A stretch of DNA of 64,000 nt from Massilia alkalitolerans DSM 17462 (GCF_000427785.1 NZ_ATYR01000002.1:143265-207264), one strand, 5' to 3'; positions 1 to 9,419 are shown, counted from the first letter of the stretch. Notes: generated by a model not told the origin, from the sequence alone. Numbers and translations are program-made.

Positions 1-482
1 CCGGCGGGCTGGAGAAGTTTGCTGAGCAGCACAGCCTCGTGCACGTCGGTCAGGTGCTTGCCCTTGAAGGCGTTGGCATACCAGGGCCGCGCCGACACGT
101 CCGCGCCTTCCAGGAGGCCGTTGGCGGAGACCAGCACCCGGCCGTCGGGGTCGGTGATGCCGAGCCAGGCATAGTAGGGATAGGTCTTCTGCATCTCCTC
201 GAGGAAGCGGCGCTTGGCTGCCACGTCGAGGCCCCCGCCTGCGAGCCCGGCCTGGATCGACAGCAGGCGTACTTCGCGGTAGCGCTCGAACAGGGTGCGG
301 TCGAGCTTGTCGGTGGTCTGGAGGGCGATTTCCGCGAACTGGTGTCCGAGCTCGTCTTCCGAGCGTTCGGTCGCGAGCCGGTTCAGGACCAGGGCCAGCA
401 CCAGCACGATCGCCAGGGCCAGCCCCGCGAACACGAGCATCAGTTGGGTGGAGATCCGGGTACTGCCGGCGGTCCTGTTCAT
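1..482 (-). CDS. N-terminal part of a membrane-bound extracellular sensor protein (Cache-like), truncated by window edge
   Basis: This reading frame begins at ATG 480-482 on the minus strand and stays open to base 1, giving about 160 residues without a stop. Residues 10-35 form one hydrophobic segment rich in Leu, Val and Ala after a short basic start, so the N-terminus is a membrane anchor. What follows (YPYYAWLGITDPDGRVL, then ARPWYANAFKG) is the typical core of periplasmic Cache/PDC sensor domains, which detect small ligands for chemoreceptors, histidine kinases and diguanylate cyclases. The output domain lies outside the window, so its class cannot be told. It sits 91 bases downstream of a c-di-GMP gene on the same strand, which makes a GGDEF output plausible but unproven. 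Confidence 0.7.
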   Translation of the reverse strand, partial: MNRTAGSTRISTQLMLVFAGLALAIVLVLALVLNRLATERSEDELGHQFAEIALQTTDKLDRTLFERYREVRLLSIQAGLAGGGLDVAAKRRFLEEMQKTYPYYAWLGITDPDGRVLVSANGLLEGADVSARPWYANAFKGKHLTDVHEAVLLSKLLQPA

Positions 483-573
483 GTCGTCGATTCCGGAGCC
501 GCGCAGCAGCAGTGGTGGGGAATTGCCATCATACCTTGTCCGTCTTGTTGGCCGGAAAACTGCCCCGGTGCGT

Positions 574-3444
574 TCATGCGGCGGCGTGCCCGCCGACCAG
601 GGCCCGCAGCCGCGCCAGCGGCATCGGGCGCGCCAGGTAGTAGCCCTGGGCCTGGTCGCAATGCGCCGCGCGCAGGAAGGCCAGTACCTCGGCGGTCTCC
701 ACGCCTTCGGCCACCACGGCCATGCCGAGCGCGTGCGCCATGTCGACGAAAGCCTTCACGAAGTCGACCGTGGCCACGTTCTCGTCCTGCTGCATCAGGA
801 AGGAGCGGTCGAGCTTGAGCACGTCGATCGGGAAGCGGCGCAGGTAGGCCAGGCTCGAATAGCCGGTGCCGAAATCGTCGACCGCGAGCTTGACGCCGAG
901 GCGCTTGAGTTCGCGCAGCACCGCGGCGGTGTGCTCGATGTCCTCGATCAGGGCGCTTTCGGTCAGCTCGAGCTCGAGGCAGTCCGGCGCCAGGCCGGTT
1001 CTCACCAGGATCTCGCGCACCTCGGCGGCAAATGCCGCCTGGGCCAGCTGGCGCGCCGACACGTTGACCGACACCACCACCTTGCGCCCGCATTCCTTCA
1101 TTAGCTCGCGCGTGCGGATACAGGCTTCTTCCAGCACCCAGCGGCCGATGCCCACGATCAGCCCGGTCTCCTCGGCGATCCCGATGAACTGCTGCGGCGG
1201 GACCTGGCCGCGCTCGGGGTGGTTCCAGCGGATCAGCGCTTCCATGCCGTGCAGGGCGACCCCGCCCGGGCTGGCCGCGCATAGCGAGTAGCGCGGCTGG
1301 TAGTGCAGCTCGAACTCGCCGCGCGCCAGCGCCGGGCGCAGCGAGACCTCGAGCGCCATGCGCGCCTGGGTGGCCACCGTCATTTCCGGCTCGAAGAAGC
1401 GGTAGCGGTTGCGGCCGGCGTTCTTGGCGCGGTACATCGCGGTATCGGCGGTCTGGAACAGGATTTCGCGGGTCTGGGCATCCTGCGGGTACATGCTGAT
1501 GCCGATCGAGGCGCCGACGATCACGTCGATGCCGCCGATCTTGACGGGCGCGGTAAGCAGGTCGAGCAGCTTGTCGGCGATACTGGCCGCGGCCTTCTGG
1601 CCGCTGGCGCAATGCGCGGCCACCACGAACTCGTCGCCGCCGAGGCGGGCAATGATGTCGGTGGGGCGGATCACCCGGCGCAGGCGGGCGGCGACTTCGC
1701 ACAGCAGCACGTCGCCCATCTCATGGCCGAAGGAGTCGTTGACTTCCTTGAAGCGGTCGAGGTCGAGGAACATCACGGCCACCGACGACCCGTAGGGGCA
1801 GGCGTCGAGCATCTGCTGGACCCGCTCGCCGAGCAGGGCGCGGTTGGGCAGGCCGGTCAGGGTGTCGTGGGTGGCCAGTTCCTGCAGGCGGCTCTCGGCC
1901 GCCTTGCGTCCGGTGATGTCGGTCATCAAGCCGGTGAGCGAGAGCGCGTGGCCGTCATGGTCGCGCTTGATGCTGCCGTTGAACAGCACGTGGATGTCGG
2001 CGCCGTGGCGGTGCCGCAGCACGGCTTCCACGCCCTGCACCGTGGCGGGCCGCGGCTCCCCGGTTTCCAGCGAGGCCAGCGGGAAGGACACGAACAGCTC
2101 GGCCAGGCGCAGCCCGAGCAGCATCTCGCGCGGATAGCCCGACAGCGCGCACAGGGCCGGGTTGGCGTCCAGGAGCAGACCGTCGCGGCCGGCCAGCAGG
2201 TAGCCTGCGGGCGTCATCTCGATGACCTCGCGGAAGCGCTGTTCGCTCTCGCGCAGCTGGCGCTCGGCCTCGGCGCGGTCGCTCAGGTCGCGGATCACGG
2301 CCAGGAAGAATTCCTCGCCTTCGTCGTCGAAGCGCGAGATCTGCACTTCCGCGGGGAACACGCTGCCGTCCTTGCAGCGCTTGTCGGTGCGCAGCAACTG
2401 GGCCTGGCCGGCACGCAAGCCGGCCAGGAGCGCGCGCCCTTCCGCGAAGCCGAAGTTGACGTCGGTGGCGTGCATGCCCTGGAACTCGTCGCGGCGGTAA
2501 CCGAAGCGCGCGCAGGCCTGGTCGTTGACCGCGACGATGCGCAGGCCGCCGTCGACGATCATGATGCTGTCGCCGGCCTGGTTGAACAGCTTGCGGAAAC
2601 GCTGCTCGCTCTTGCGCAGCCGGTGGTCGGCCTCGCGCCTGGCGGTGATCTCGTGGAAGTAGACGGAGATGCCGTCCGCGTGCGGATAGACGCGCACTTC
2701 GATCCAGACCTGGCGCGGTTCCCAGAAGGTTTCGAAGGTATCGGGCTGGCGGGTCTCCATGGCGCGCTGGTAGCGTGGCAGGGAAGCGGAAAGCAGCAGG
2801 TCCGGGGCGATCTCCAGCAGGGGATGGCCGATCGCGCCGGCCGCGTCGACGCCGACGAAGTCGCCCGCCTTCTGGTTGGCATAGGTGAGGCGCCAGCCGC
2901 TGTCGATGGCGAAAAAGGCATCGCCGATGCTCTCCAGCATGCTGTTGAGCGCCGCTTCGGAACGCTCCAGCGCGGCGCGCGCCTCCTGCTGGCCGGTGAC
3001 GTCGCGCGCGATCACGAAGGTGCGCTGGTGCGCTTCCGACCAGCGGGCGGCAACCGACAGCTGGATCTCGCGGCCGTCCCTGCGCCGCAGGCGCACCACG
3101 ATGTCGGGGCGCGCCGGATCCCTGGTCCGCAGGCCATCCTCGATATGCAGGGCTTGCGCGTGCTGCTCCGGATGGATCAGGTCATTGAAATGCAGGCCGA
3201 CGAGCTCGCACGGCTCGTAGCCGAGCAGGGCGCGCGCCGCGGCGTTCACGCGCAGCACGCGGCCGTCCGGGTCGAACACGACCATCAGGTCGAGCGCGTT
3301 ATCGATCAGGGCCGAGTTCTCTTCGGCGAGCGCGGCCAGCCCGTCCGCAGAGGAGGTGGAATTATCCAAGGTAGTCAAGAATGTCGCGGCGTAGCCGCTG
3401 CTGGTGGGATGCGGGCCTGCTGGCCACGGGCGGAGTATATCCAT
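574..3444 (-). CDS. PAS-PAS-PAS-PAS-GGDEF-EAL cyclic-di-GMP enzyme
   Basis: Predicted cytosolic sensor-effector of 956 residues with no obvious membrane segment. Four PAS domains occupy roughly residues 35-510 (repeated SEQRFR-type starts and PAS cores such as FDPDGRVLRVN). A GGDEF domain follows with intact RLGGDEF and an upstream RPTD inhibitory I-site five residues before it. The C-terminal EAL domain keeps EALIRW, NVSARQL, ELTES, DDFGTGYSSLAYL, KLDRSF and AEGVET, so both diguanylate cyclase and phosphodiesterase activity are possible. The frame is open to 3654, but the upstream part is low-complexity read-through; ATG 3442-3444 (MDILRPW) was chosen, although its ribosome-binding site is weak. 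Which activity dominates cannot be told from sequence. Confidence 0.9.
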   Translation of the reverse strand: MDILRPWPAGPHPTSSGYAATFLTTLDNSTSSADGLAALAEENSALIDNALDLMVVFDPDGRVLRVNAAARALLGYEPCELVGLHFNDLIHPEQHAQALHIEDGLRTRDPARPDIVVRLRRRDGREIQLSVAARWSEAHQRTFVIARDVTGQQEARAALERSEAALNSMLESIGDAFFAIDSGWRLTYANQKAGDFVGVDAAGAIGHPLLEIAPDLLLSASLPRYQRAMETRQPDTFETFWEPRQVWIEVRVYPHADGISVYFHEITARREADHRLRKSEQRFRKLFNQAGDSIMIVDGGLRIVAVNDQACARFGYRRDEFQGMHATDVNFGFAEGRALLAGLRAGQAQLLRTDKRCKDGSVFPAEVQISRFDDEGEEFFLAVIRDLSDRAEAERQLRESEQRFREVIEMTPAGYLLAGRDGLLLDANPALCALSGYPREMLLGLRLAELFVSFPLASLETGEPRPATVQGVEAVLRHRHGADIHVLFNGSIKRDHDGHALSLTGLMTDITGRKAAESRLQELATHDTLTGLPNRALLGERVQQMLDACPYGSSVAVMFLDLDRFKEVNDSFGHEMGDVLLCEVAARLRRVIRPTDIIARLGGDEFVVAAHCASGQKAAASIADKLLDLLTAPVKIGGIDVIVGASIGISMYPQDAQTREILFQTADTAMYRAKNAGRNRYRFFEPEMTVATQARMALEVSLRPALARGEFELHYQPRYSLCAASPGGVALHGMEALIRWNHPERGQVPPQQFIGIAEETGLIVGIGRWVLEEACIRTRELMKECGRKVVVSVNVSARQLAQAAFAAEVREILVRTGLAPDCLELELTESALIEDIEHTAAVLRELKRLGVKLAVDDFGTGYSSLAYLRRFPIDVLKLDRSFLMQQDENVATVDFVKAFVDMAHALGMAVVAEGVETAEVLAFLRAAHCDQAQGYYLARPMPLARLRALVGGHAAA

Positions 3445-3526
3445 TTCCGTGCGGAAACTGCTCCGGCAGAACGAAATTACGACACTCGTATAGACAACTT
3501 TACGCGTGTAAGCGCCCGGGCCTTGT

Positions 3527-4953
3527 TCAATCACTACCGCGGCCGCCGCCGCGCCCATCTTCCCCGTCGCAGTCCTCGTCGCCTTGCGCTTCGCGCTCGG
3601 CGCGGATGGCCACGAAGTCGCGCACGAACATCGCATGCAGCTCCTCGCGCGCACGGCGCGCCATCGAGGCGTACTGCTCGCGGTCCTTGTAATAGGGGTA
3701 GACGTCGAGCACGCTCTTGAGGTTGTGCTCGCGAAAGCGCATGGCGGCCTGGCGCGCGAAATAGGCGCCGAAGCCGAGTTCCTCCATCACGCGCCGGCCC
3801 AGCATCAGCGCGGACTCGAAGGTCTCGCGCTCGATCACGGTCACGCCCAGGTCCATCAGCTCGTAGTAATGGGTGACGTTGCGGGCGCGCGCCAGGATTG
3901 GCAGCTCGGGAAACTCGGCCCGCACGGCGGCGGCCAGCTTCAGGCTGTCCTCGACGCCGTCGACCGACAGGACCAGGGCGCGCGCGTGGTCGGCGCCGGC
4001 CGCGTGCCGAACAAGCGCGCCAGCAGCCACAGGACCGCCAGCTTGATCGAGAGGAAAGCGGCCGCCATCAGGACGATGCGCCAGGGCTGGGCCAGCAGCA
4101 CGCCGAAGTCGACCGACATGCCGACCGCGATGAAGAACAGCCCGAGCAGCAGGCCCTTGGAGGGCTCCAGGTCGGCCTCGAGCGCGTGGCGGTATTCGGA
4201 GTCGGCCAGCAGCACGCCGGCCATGAAGGCGCCCAGGGCCATCGACATGCCGCTCCAGGCCATCAGGAGCGAGATCGCGATGACCAGCAGCAGGGCAAAC
4301 GCGGTGAAGATCTCGCGCAGGCCGGTGCGCGCGATGAAGCGCAGCAGCGGGCGGACCAGGAAGCGGCCGGCCAGCACCAGGCCGCCGATCACGGCGGCCG
4401 GCAGCAGGAGGCCGCTCCAGCCGCCGGGATGCGAATCGGGCACGCCCAGCAGCGGCAGCAGGGCGATCATCGGGATCGCGGCGATGTCCTGGAACAGCAG
4501 GATCGAGAAACCGGCCTGGCCAGCCGGGGTCGGAATCAGGTTCCGTTCCTGCATGGTGGTGAGCGCGATCGCGGTCGAGGACAGCGACAGGCCGAGGGCG
4601 GCAATGAGGGCGGCCTTCCAGCCGAAGCCGGCCGCGATTGCTGCCGGCAGCAGCGCCGCGGTCACCCCCAGCACCTGGAGCGTGCCCCAGCCGAAGATCG
4701 AGCGGCGCAGCGCCCACAGCCGGCGCGGCTCGAGCTCGAGGCCGATCACGAACAGCAGCAGCACCACGCCGAACTCGGCGAAATGCAGGATGTCCTCGAC
4801 TTCGCGGATCAGGCCCAGGCCCCAGGGGCCGATGGCGATCCCGGCCAGCAGGTAGCCGAGCACCGCGCCCAGGCCCAGGCGCCTGGCGATGGGCACCGCG
4901 ACCACTGCCGCGGCCAGGTAGACCAGCGCATTGAGCAGCATGTCATGTTCCAT
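3527..4953 (-). pseudogene. KefB/KefC-like cation:proton antiporter gene with internal deletion and frameshift
   Basis: From ATG 4953 (good GGGGAGG site) about 316 residues match the membrane part of CPA2 antiporters (KefB/KefC/YbaL type): many hydrophobic helices with GLSLSSTAIALTTMQE and FSILLFQDIAAIPMIALLP. At about 4000-4008, just after WLLARLFG, the frame changes and the text jumps to AAGADHARALVLSVDG, which in the family lies deep inside the cytosolic RCK/TrkA-N domain. The last membrane helices and the nucleotide-binding GxGxxG half of RCK are absent. The rest (ELPILARARNVTHYYELMDLG through to the stop at 3527) is a normal C-terminal half. The total length is not a multiple of three. 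As read, the protein would stop at 3940 with a scrambled tail. Either a real decayed gene or an assembly collapse in GC-rich sequence. Confidence 0.8.
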
Positions 4954-5506
4954 CGGCGCCTCCCCTGGCTTCGTCGGCGAGGCCGGCAAGGCGCGCCAGC
5001 AGCGCGTCCGCATGCCTGCCGGCCGCGCCGCCGTCGACCGCATCGGTCTCGTAGAACACGTGCGGCGCCAGCCAGGCCATGCCGCAGGCGCTGGCGCTCT
5101 GCGCGAGCGGCGCCAGGTAGTCGGCCAAAGGCCGCCCGTGCAGGCCGCCGGGCCGGTAATCGAGGGCGCTGCCGGCGCAGGCCACCGCCGCGAAGGCGCG
5201 CTTGCCCGCCAGGCGGCCCGGCCTGGCGGCCGCCCAGGCGGGCTTGAACACGCTGTCGAACCATTCCTTGAGCAGGGCCGGCATCGCATACCAGCCGAGG
5301 TGGAACACGAACACGACCAGCGGCGCCGCCTTCAGCAGCTCGCGTTCGCGGCGCGCGTCGATGTAGAAATCCGGATACAGCTGGTACAGGTCCTGCACCT
5401 GGACCCCGGGCAGGCCGGCAAGGGCATCGGCGATCCGGCGGCTGATGCGCGAGCGGTGCAGCGACGCGTCGGCGAAGACGACCAGGGCGCGAAGATCGGG
5501 TGTCAT
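4943..5506 (-). CDS. KefF/KefG-like NAD(P)H quinone oxidoreductase (flavodoxin fold)
   Basis: 187 residues resembling the flavodoxin-like ancillary subunits KefF/KefG that bind and activate Kef potassium-efflux antiporters under electrophile stress. Visible family marks are the early LVVFADASLHRSRISRRIADAL strand-loop-helix, DLYQLYPDFYID, and FHLGWYAMPALLKEWFDSVF, which corresponds to the FMN/NADH site. Its stop overlaps the start of the KefC-like gene by 11 bases (4943-4953), so the two form one transcription unit. Because the antiporter partner is broken, this subunit may have lost its target here. KefF versus KefG cannot be settled by eye. Confidence 0.82.
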   Translation of the reverse strand: MTPDLRALVVFADASLHRSRISRRIADALAGLPGVQVQDLYQLYPDFYIDARRERELLKAAPLVVFVFHLGWYAMPALLKEWFDSVFKPAWAAARPGRLAGKRAFAAVACAGSALDYRPGGLHGRPLADYLAPLAQSASACGMAWLAPHVFYETDAVDGGAAGRHADALLARLAGLADEARGGADGT

Positions 5507-5664
5507 GCATGCTTTCTGCGGGTGCCGGGTGGGGCGGTGGCAGGATTGTACATACCGTCAGCGGATCGGTTGTGTCTTGCGCGCGTAATGACATGACACA
5601 TTCGTGTTTCATTGTGTGTGCCGGGATATTACAATTGCCCTTCTACAAACCGAAACGAACCAGC

Positions 5665-8600
5665 ATGGCGCACCCGGAAGTGGCAATACCCAGACCCTTC
5701 GCCCAGGGCGGAGGCGAACTTGGCAAGCTCATCGACGCATTCGACTGGAGCGCCACCAGTCTCGGACCCATCGCCGGCTGGCCGCCGGTGCTGCGCAGTA
5801 CGGTCGACCTGATCCTGCGTTCGCCGATGCCGATGGTCACCATGTGGGGCTCCGACGGCGTCATGATCTACAACGACGGCTACGCCCTCATCGCCGCCGA
5901 GCGCCACCCGCAGCAGCTGGGGGTGCCCGTGCGCGAGAGCTGGCCCGACGAAGCCGACTTCAACGACAACGTGATGCGGGTCTGCATGGCTGGCGGCACG
6001 CTGTCCTACCAGGACGCCGAACTGTGCCTGCGCCGCCACGGCGAACCGGAGCAGGTCTGGCTCAGCCTCGACTATTCGCCGATCGTGGCCGACGACGGCG
6101 GCGTCGCCGGCGTGCTGGCGCTGGTGGTGGAATCCACCGACAAGGTGCGCGCCCAGCGCCGCCTGGCCGGCGAGCAGGACCGGCTGCGCGCCATGTTCGC
6201 CCAGGCGCCCGGTTTCATGGCCATGCTCACCGGTCCGGAACACCGCTTTGAGCTGGTCAACCAGGCCTACCTCGGCCTAGTGGAGCGCGCCGACATCATC
6301 GGGCGCAGCGTGCGCGAGGTCTTGCCGGAAGTGGCCTCGCAGGGCTTCATCGCGCTACTCGACCAGGTCTATGCCACCGGCAGCCCGCATACCGGCGCCG
6401 CCACCGGGATCTGGCTGACCGCCGCCGACGGCGACAGTCGCCAGCACTACCTGGACTTCGTCTTCCAGCCGGTGCGCGACGAGCAGGGTTCGGTCATCGG
6501 GATCTTCGTGCAGGGCAACGACGTCACCGAGCGCGTGCGCGCCGAGCAGGCGATGCGCGAGAGCGAGGAGCGTTTCCGTACCTTCGCCCAGGCCATGCCG
6601 GCCCAGGTCTGGGCCGCCGATGCGTCCGGTCGCCTGGACTGGTTCAACGAAAAGATCTTCGCCTACAGCGGCTACCGCCACGAGGAACTGCTGGCCGATG
6701 GCTGGGGACGCATGGTGCACCCGGGCGACCTGCATGCGCTGCGCAGCCGCTGGACCGAGGCGGTGGCCACCGGCACCGTGTTCGAGGCCGAGGTGCGGCT
6801 GCGCCGCGCCGACGGCGGCTACCGCTGGCACCTGAACCGCGCGCTGCCGCTGCGCGGCGCGGACGGCCAGGTGACCGGATGGGTCGGCACCAACACCGAC
6901 ATCGAGGAACAGAAGAATACGGCGCAGCGCTACGCCGCCCTGAACGACGACCTGCAGGGCCAGGTGGCCCTGCGCACGGCCGAGCGCGACCGCATGTGGC
7001 GGCTGTCCAAGGACATCCTGCTGGTGTGCGCCTTCGACGGCCGGGTCGAAGCCGTCAGTCCGGCCTTCGGCGCGCTGCTGGGCTGGCAGGAGACCGACAT
7101 CCTCGGCAAGAACTTCCTCGAGATGGTGCATCCGGAGGACCGCTCCGCCACCGTTGCCCAGATGGCGGCGCTGGGACAGGGCAACTACGTGAACAAGTTC
7201 GAGAACCGCTACCGGCGCAAGGACGGCAGCTGGTGCCTGCTGTCCTGGACCGCGGCCCCCGACGAGCGTTACGTCCATGCGATCGGACGCGACATCACGG
7301 CCGACCGCGAGCAGCTCGAGACCATCCGCCGCACCGAGCTGGCGCTGCAGCAGGCGCAGAAGATGGAAACCATCGGCAAGCTGACCGGCGGCGTGGCGCA
7401 CGACTTCAACAACCTGCTGCAGATCATCTCCGGCAACCTGCAGCTGCTGCAGATGGCGGAGCAAGCGCGCAGCGCGGCCAAAGCCGACTGCGCGCGCTGG
7501 ATCGAGAACGCGCGCTCGGCGGTGGACAAGGGCGCCAAGCTGGCCAGCTACCTGCTGGCTTTCGGTCGCCGCCAGCCGCTCGAGCCCAAGGTCATCAGGA
7601 TCAGCCGCCTGGTGGCGAACATGGAAGACCTGCTGCGCCGTTCGCTGGGCGAAGAGATCGAAATCGAGATGGTGATCTCGGGCGGCCTGTGGAACACGGC
7701 GGTGGACGTGGCCCAGGTCGAGAACGCGCTGCTGAACCTGGCGATCAATGCGCGCGACGCGATGGAGGGCAGCGGGCGCATGACGATCGAAGCCACCAAT
7801 GCGATCCTCGACGACCTGTACTGCGGCGCCCACGGCGACGTGATTCCCGGCCAGTACGTGATGCTGGCGGTGACCGACACCGGCTGCGGCATGCCGCCGG
7901 AAGTGGCCAGCCGCGCCTTCGAGCCCTTCTATTCCACCAAGGAAGAAGGCAAGGGCACCGGGCTGGGCCTGTCGATGGTGTACGGCTTCGTGAAACAGTC
8001 CGGTGGCCACGTGAAGATCTACAGCGAGGTGGGGCAGGGCACGACCGTCAAGCTCTACCTGCCGCGCTCGACGGCCGCCGAGGAGCCGCTCGGCCCGGTC
8101 GAGTCGCAGCAGGCGGTGGGCGGCACCGAGACCATCCTGGTGGCCGAGGACGACGAGGCGGTGCGCGCCACCGTGGTCGAGATACTGTCCGGCCTGGGCT
8201 ACCGGGTGCTGAAGGCGCCCGACGCCAGCAGTGCGCTGGCGGTGATCGACAGCGGCGTGCCGATCGACCTGCTGTTTACCGACGTGGTGATGCCGGGACG
8301 CCTGCGCAGCCCCGAGCTGGCGCGCATGGCGCGCGAACGGCTGCCGAACCTGGCGGTATTGTTCACCTCGGGCTATACCGAGAATTCCATCGTGCACGGC
8401 GGGCGCCTGGATCCGGGTGTCGAGCTGCTGGGCAAGCCCTACACCCGCGAACGCCTGGCGCGGCGCATCCGCCAGGTGCTGGCCGCCCAGAAGCGCCGGC
8501 CCGAGGCGCCGCCGGCCCGGCAGGCGACGAGCAGCAGCCTGTCGATCGTCCTGGTCGAGGACGAGGAGAGCATCCGGGCCAATACCGCGGCCCTGCTCGA

Positions 8601-8877
8601 ACACCTGGGCCACCGGGTGCAGTCGGCGCCCGACGCCGAGACGGCGCTGCCCTTGATCGCGGCCGACACCGACGTCCTGATCACCGACGTGCAACTGCCC
8701 GGCATGTGGGGCGATGCACTCGCGGCCCAGGCGCGCAGCAACGCGCCGGGCGTGCGCATCGTGTTCGCCACCGGGCACGGGGAGGTGGCGAACTGGCCGG
8801 ATGCGGTGGTGCTGCGCAAGCCTTACGATCTGCAGAGCCTGGTGCAGGTCCTGGGCCAGCAGGGCGTCACCGCCTGA
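5665..8877 (+). CDS. Hybrid sensor histidine kinase with PAS sensors and two receiver domains
   Basis: About 1070 residues from ATG 5665, the start of the recognisable MAHPEVAIPRPF sequence; the frame is open upstream to 5500. The N-terminal ~180 residues (FDWSATSLGPIAGWP, MWGSDGVMIYNDGY) resemble the PAS-like module often found at the start of such hybrid kinases. Further PAS/PAC repeats run to about residue 560. The phosphoacceptor is His579 in GGVAHDFNNLLQ; the ATPase domain has NALLNLAINARDAM (N box), DTGCGMP (G1) and GTGLGLSMVYGF (G2). Two receiver domains follow, with phospho-Asp candidates D873 (FTDVVMPG) and D1008 (ITDVQLPG). No membrane helix is evident, so it likely senses a cytosolic cue such as light, redox or a ligand. 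The stop codon lies inside an 18-bp tandem duplication. Confidence 0.92.
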   Translation: MAHPEVAIPRPFAQGGGELGKLIDAFDWSATSLGPIAGWPPVLRSTVDLILRSPMPMVTMWGSDGVMIYNDGYALIAAERHPQQLGVPVRESWPDEADFNDNVMRVCMAGGTLSYQDAELCLRRHGEPEQVWLSLDYSPIVADDGGVAGVLALVVESTDKVRAQRRLAGEQDRLRAMFAQAPGFMAMLTGPEHRFELVNQAYLGLVERADIIGRSVREVLPEVASQGFIALLDQVYATGSPHTGAATGIWLTAADGDSRQHYLDFVFQPVRDEQGSVIGIFVQGNDVTERVRAEQAMRESEERFRTFAQAMPAQVWAADASGRLDWFNEKIFAYSGYRHEELLADGWGRMVHPGDLHALRSRWTEAVATGTVFEAEVRLRRADGGYRWHLNRALPLRGADGQVTGWVGTNTDIEEQKNTAQRYAALNDDLQGQVALRTAERDRMWRLSKDILLVCAFDGRVEAVSPAFGALLGWQETDILGKNFLEMVHPEDRSATVAQMAALGQGNYVNKFENRYRRKDGSWCLLSWTAAPDERYVHAIGRDITADREQLETIRRTELALQQAQKMETIGKLTGGVAHDFNNLLQIISGNLQLLQMAEQARSAAKADCARWIENARSAVDKGAKLASYLLAFGRRQPLEPKVIRISRLVANMEDLLRRSLGEEIEIEMVISGGLWNTAVDVAQVENALLNLAINARDAMEGSGRMTIEATNAILDDLYCGAHGDVIPGQYVMLAVTDTGCGMPPEVASRAFEPFYSTKEEGKGTGLGLSMVYGFVKQSGGHVKIYSEVGQGTTVKLYLPRSTAAEEPLGPVESQQAVGGTETILVAEDDEAVRATVVEILSGLGYRVLKAPDASSALAVIDSGVPIDLLFTDVVMPGRLRSPELARMARERLPNLAVLFTSGYTENSIVHGGRLDPGVELLGKPYTRERLARRIRQVLAAQKRRPEAPPARQATSSSLSIVLVEDEESIRANTAALLEHLGHRVQSAPDAETALPLIAADTDVLITDVQLPGMWGDALAAQARSNAPGVRIVFATGHGEVANWPDAVVLRKPYDLQSLVQVLGQQGVTA

Positions 8878-8896
8878 GAGGGCGTCACCGCCTGAG
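8861..8896 (+). repeat. 18-bp perfect tandem duplication spanning the kinase stop codon
   Basis: The 18-mer AGGGCGTCACCGCCTGAG occurs at 8861-8878 and again immediately at 8879-8896. The first copy contains the last codons and stop of the histidine kinase, so the duplication lengthens only the 3' untranslated side. It looks like a recent slippage event. Confidence 0.9.
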
Positions 8897-8961
8897 CAGC
8901 CGGCCTGGTCCTACAGCCGCTTCCGGCCACGGACTATTCGTGCGCGGCGCCGGCCGGACTA

Positions 8962-8983
8962 TCATGGAACGCATATTCCATGA
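8962..8983 (+). promoter_or_regulatory. Perfect inverted repeat abutting the ribosome-binding site of the small GSQ-rich gene
   Basis: TCATGGAA (8962-8969), six-base spacer, TTCCATGA (8976-8983). The right arm ends one base before the AAGGAGG Shine-Dalgarno sequence at 8985-8991. It could be an operator or, in the mRNA, a hairpin next to the ribosome-binding site. No regulator is assigned. Confidence 0.55.
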
Positions 8984-8996
8984 CAAGGAGGCCAGC

Positions 8997-9419
8997 ATGT
9001 CGATGCAGAGCGAAGGCAAGGACGCCAAAGGACGCAATTACGACCAGGTAACCCGCGACGGCAGCAGCAGCGCCGGCAGCATGGGCACCGGCGGCACCGG
9101 GGATATCGGCCAGATGGGGGGGCCGGGCGCGGGACCGGTCCCGAAGCACGGCAGCCAGCAGTCGGCCAGTCGCTCCGACGACCTGCTCGCCGGCGACACC
9201 ACCCACCAGGAGGCCGACCAGGCCTTCAGCGGCGGCAGCCAGGGCGGCCAGATCCAGACCGGGATGGAAGGAATCGGCAAGGGTAGCGGCGCAAGCCGGC
9301 AGTCGGGTCAGGAAGGAAGTCAACAGTCCGGCCAGCAGGCGGGCCAGCAGGGAAACATGCCCAGCGGCCAGACCGATTCCGACCAGTACGACCAGGGCAC
9401 CGCGCCGCGCGAGCGCTAG
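8997..9419 (+). CDS. Small Gly/Ser/Gln-rich low-complexity protein
   Basis: 140 residues from ATG 8997, preceded by AAGGAGG at good spacing. The protein is highly hydrophilic, rich in Gly, Ser, Gln and Asp, with SGQ/QQ runs near the C-terminus (SGQEGSQQSGQQAGQQG) and no hydrophobic helix, cysteine or signal peptide. Such composition suggests intrinsic disorder, as seen in small stress or desiccation-related proteins, but no family was recognised. An in-frame upstream ATG at 8964 lies within an inverted repeat and lacks a clear site. The gene meets the convergent GNAT gene with a 4-base overlap. Confidence 0.7.
   Translation: MSMQSEGKDAKGRNYDQVTRDGSSSAGSMGTGGTGDIGQMGGPGAGPVPKHGSQQSASRSDDLLAGDTTHQEADQAFSGGSQGGQIQTGMEGIGKGSGASRQSGQEGSQQSGQQAGQQGNMPSGQTDSDQYDQGTAPRER

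Noticed and set aside
1303..3720. Long plus-strand open frame (805 codons) opposite the PAS-GGDEF-EAL gene
   Set aside because: Composition is Ala/Gly/Gln/His-rich antisense text typical of high-GC shadow frames, and the opposite strand has complete GGDEF and EAL motifs.
3527..4717. Treating the two KefC-like frames as two separate overlapping genes
   Set aside because: The second frame has no start near the junction; its upstream part is out-of-frame shadow. One damaged gene explains both.
6355..8778. Long minus-strand open frame (807 codons) opposite the hybrid kinase
   Set aside because: Antisense shadow; no recognisable domain, whereas the plus strand shows intact HisKA, ATPase and receiver motifs.
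6879..9419. 846-codon plus-strand frame ending with the small GSQ-rich protein
   Set aside because: Only the last 140 codons, after a strong ribosome-binding site at 8985-8991, look real; the rest is an out-of-frame shadow of the kinase.
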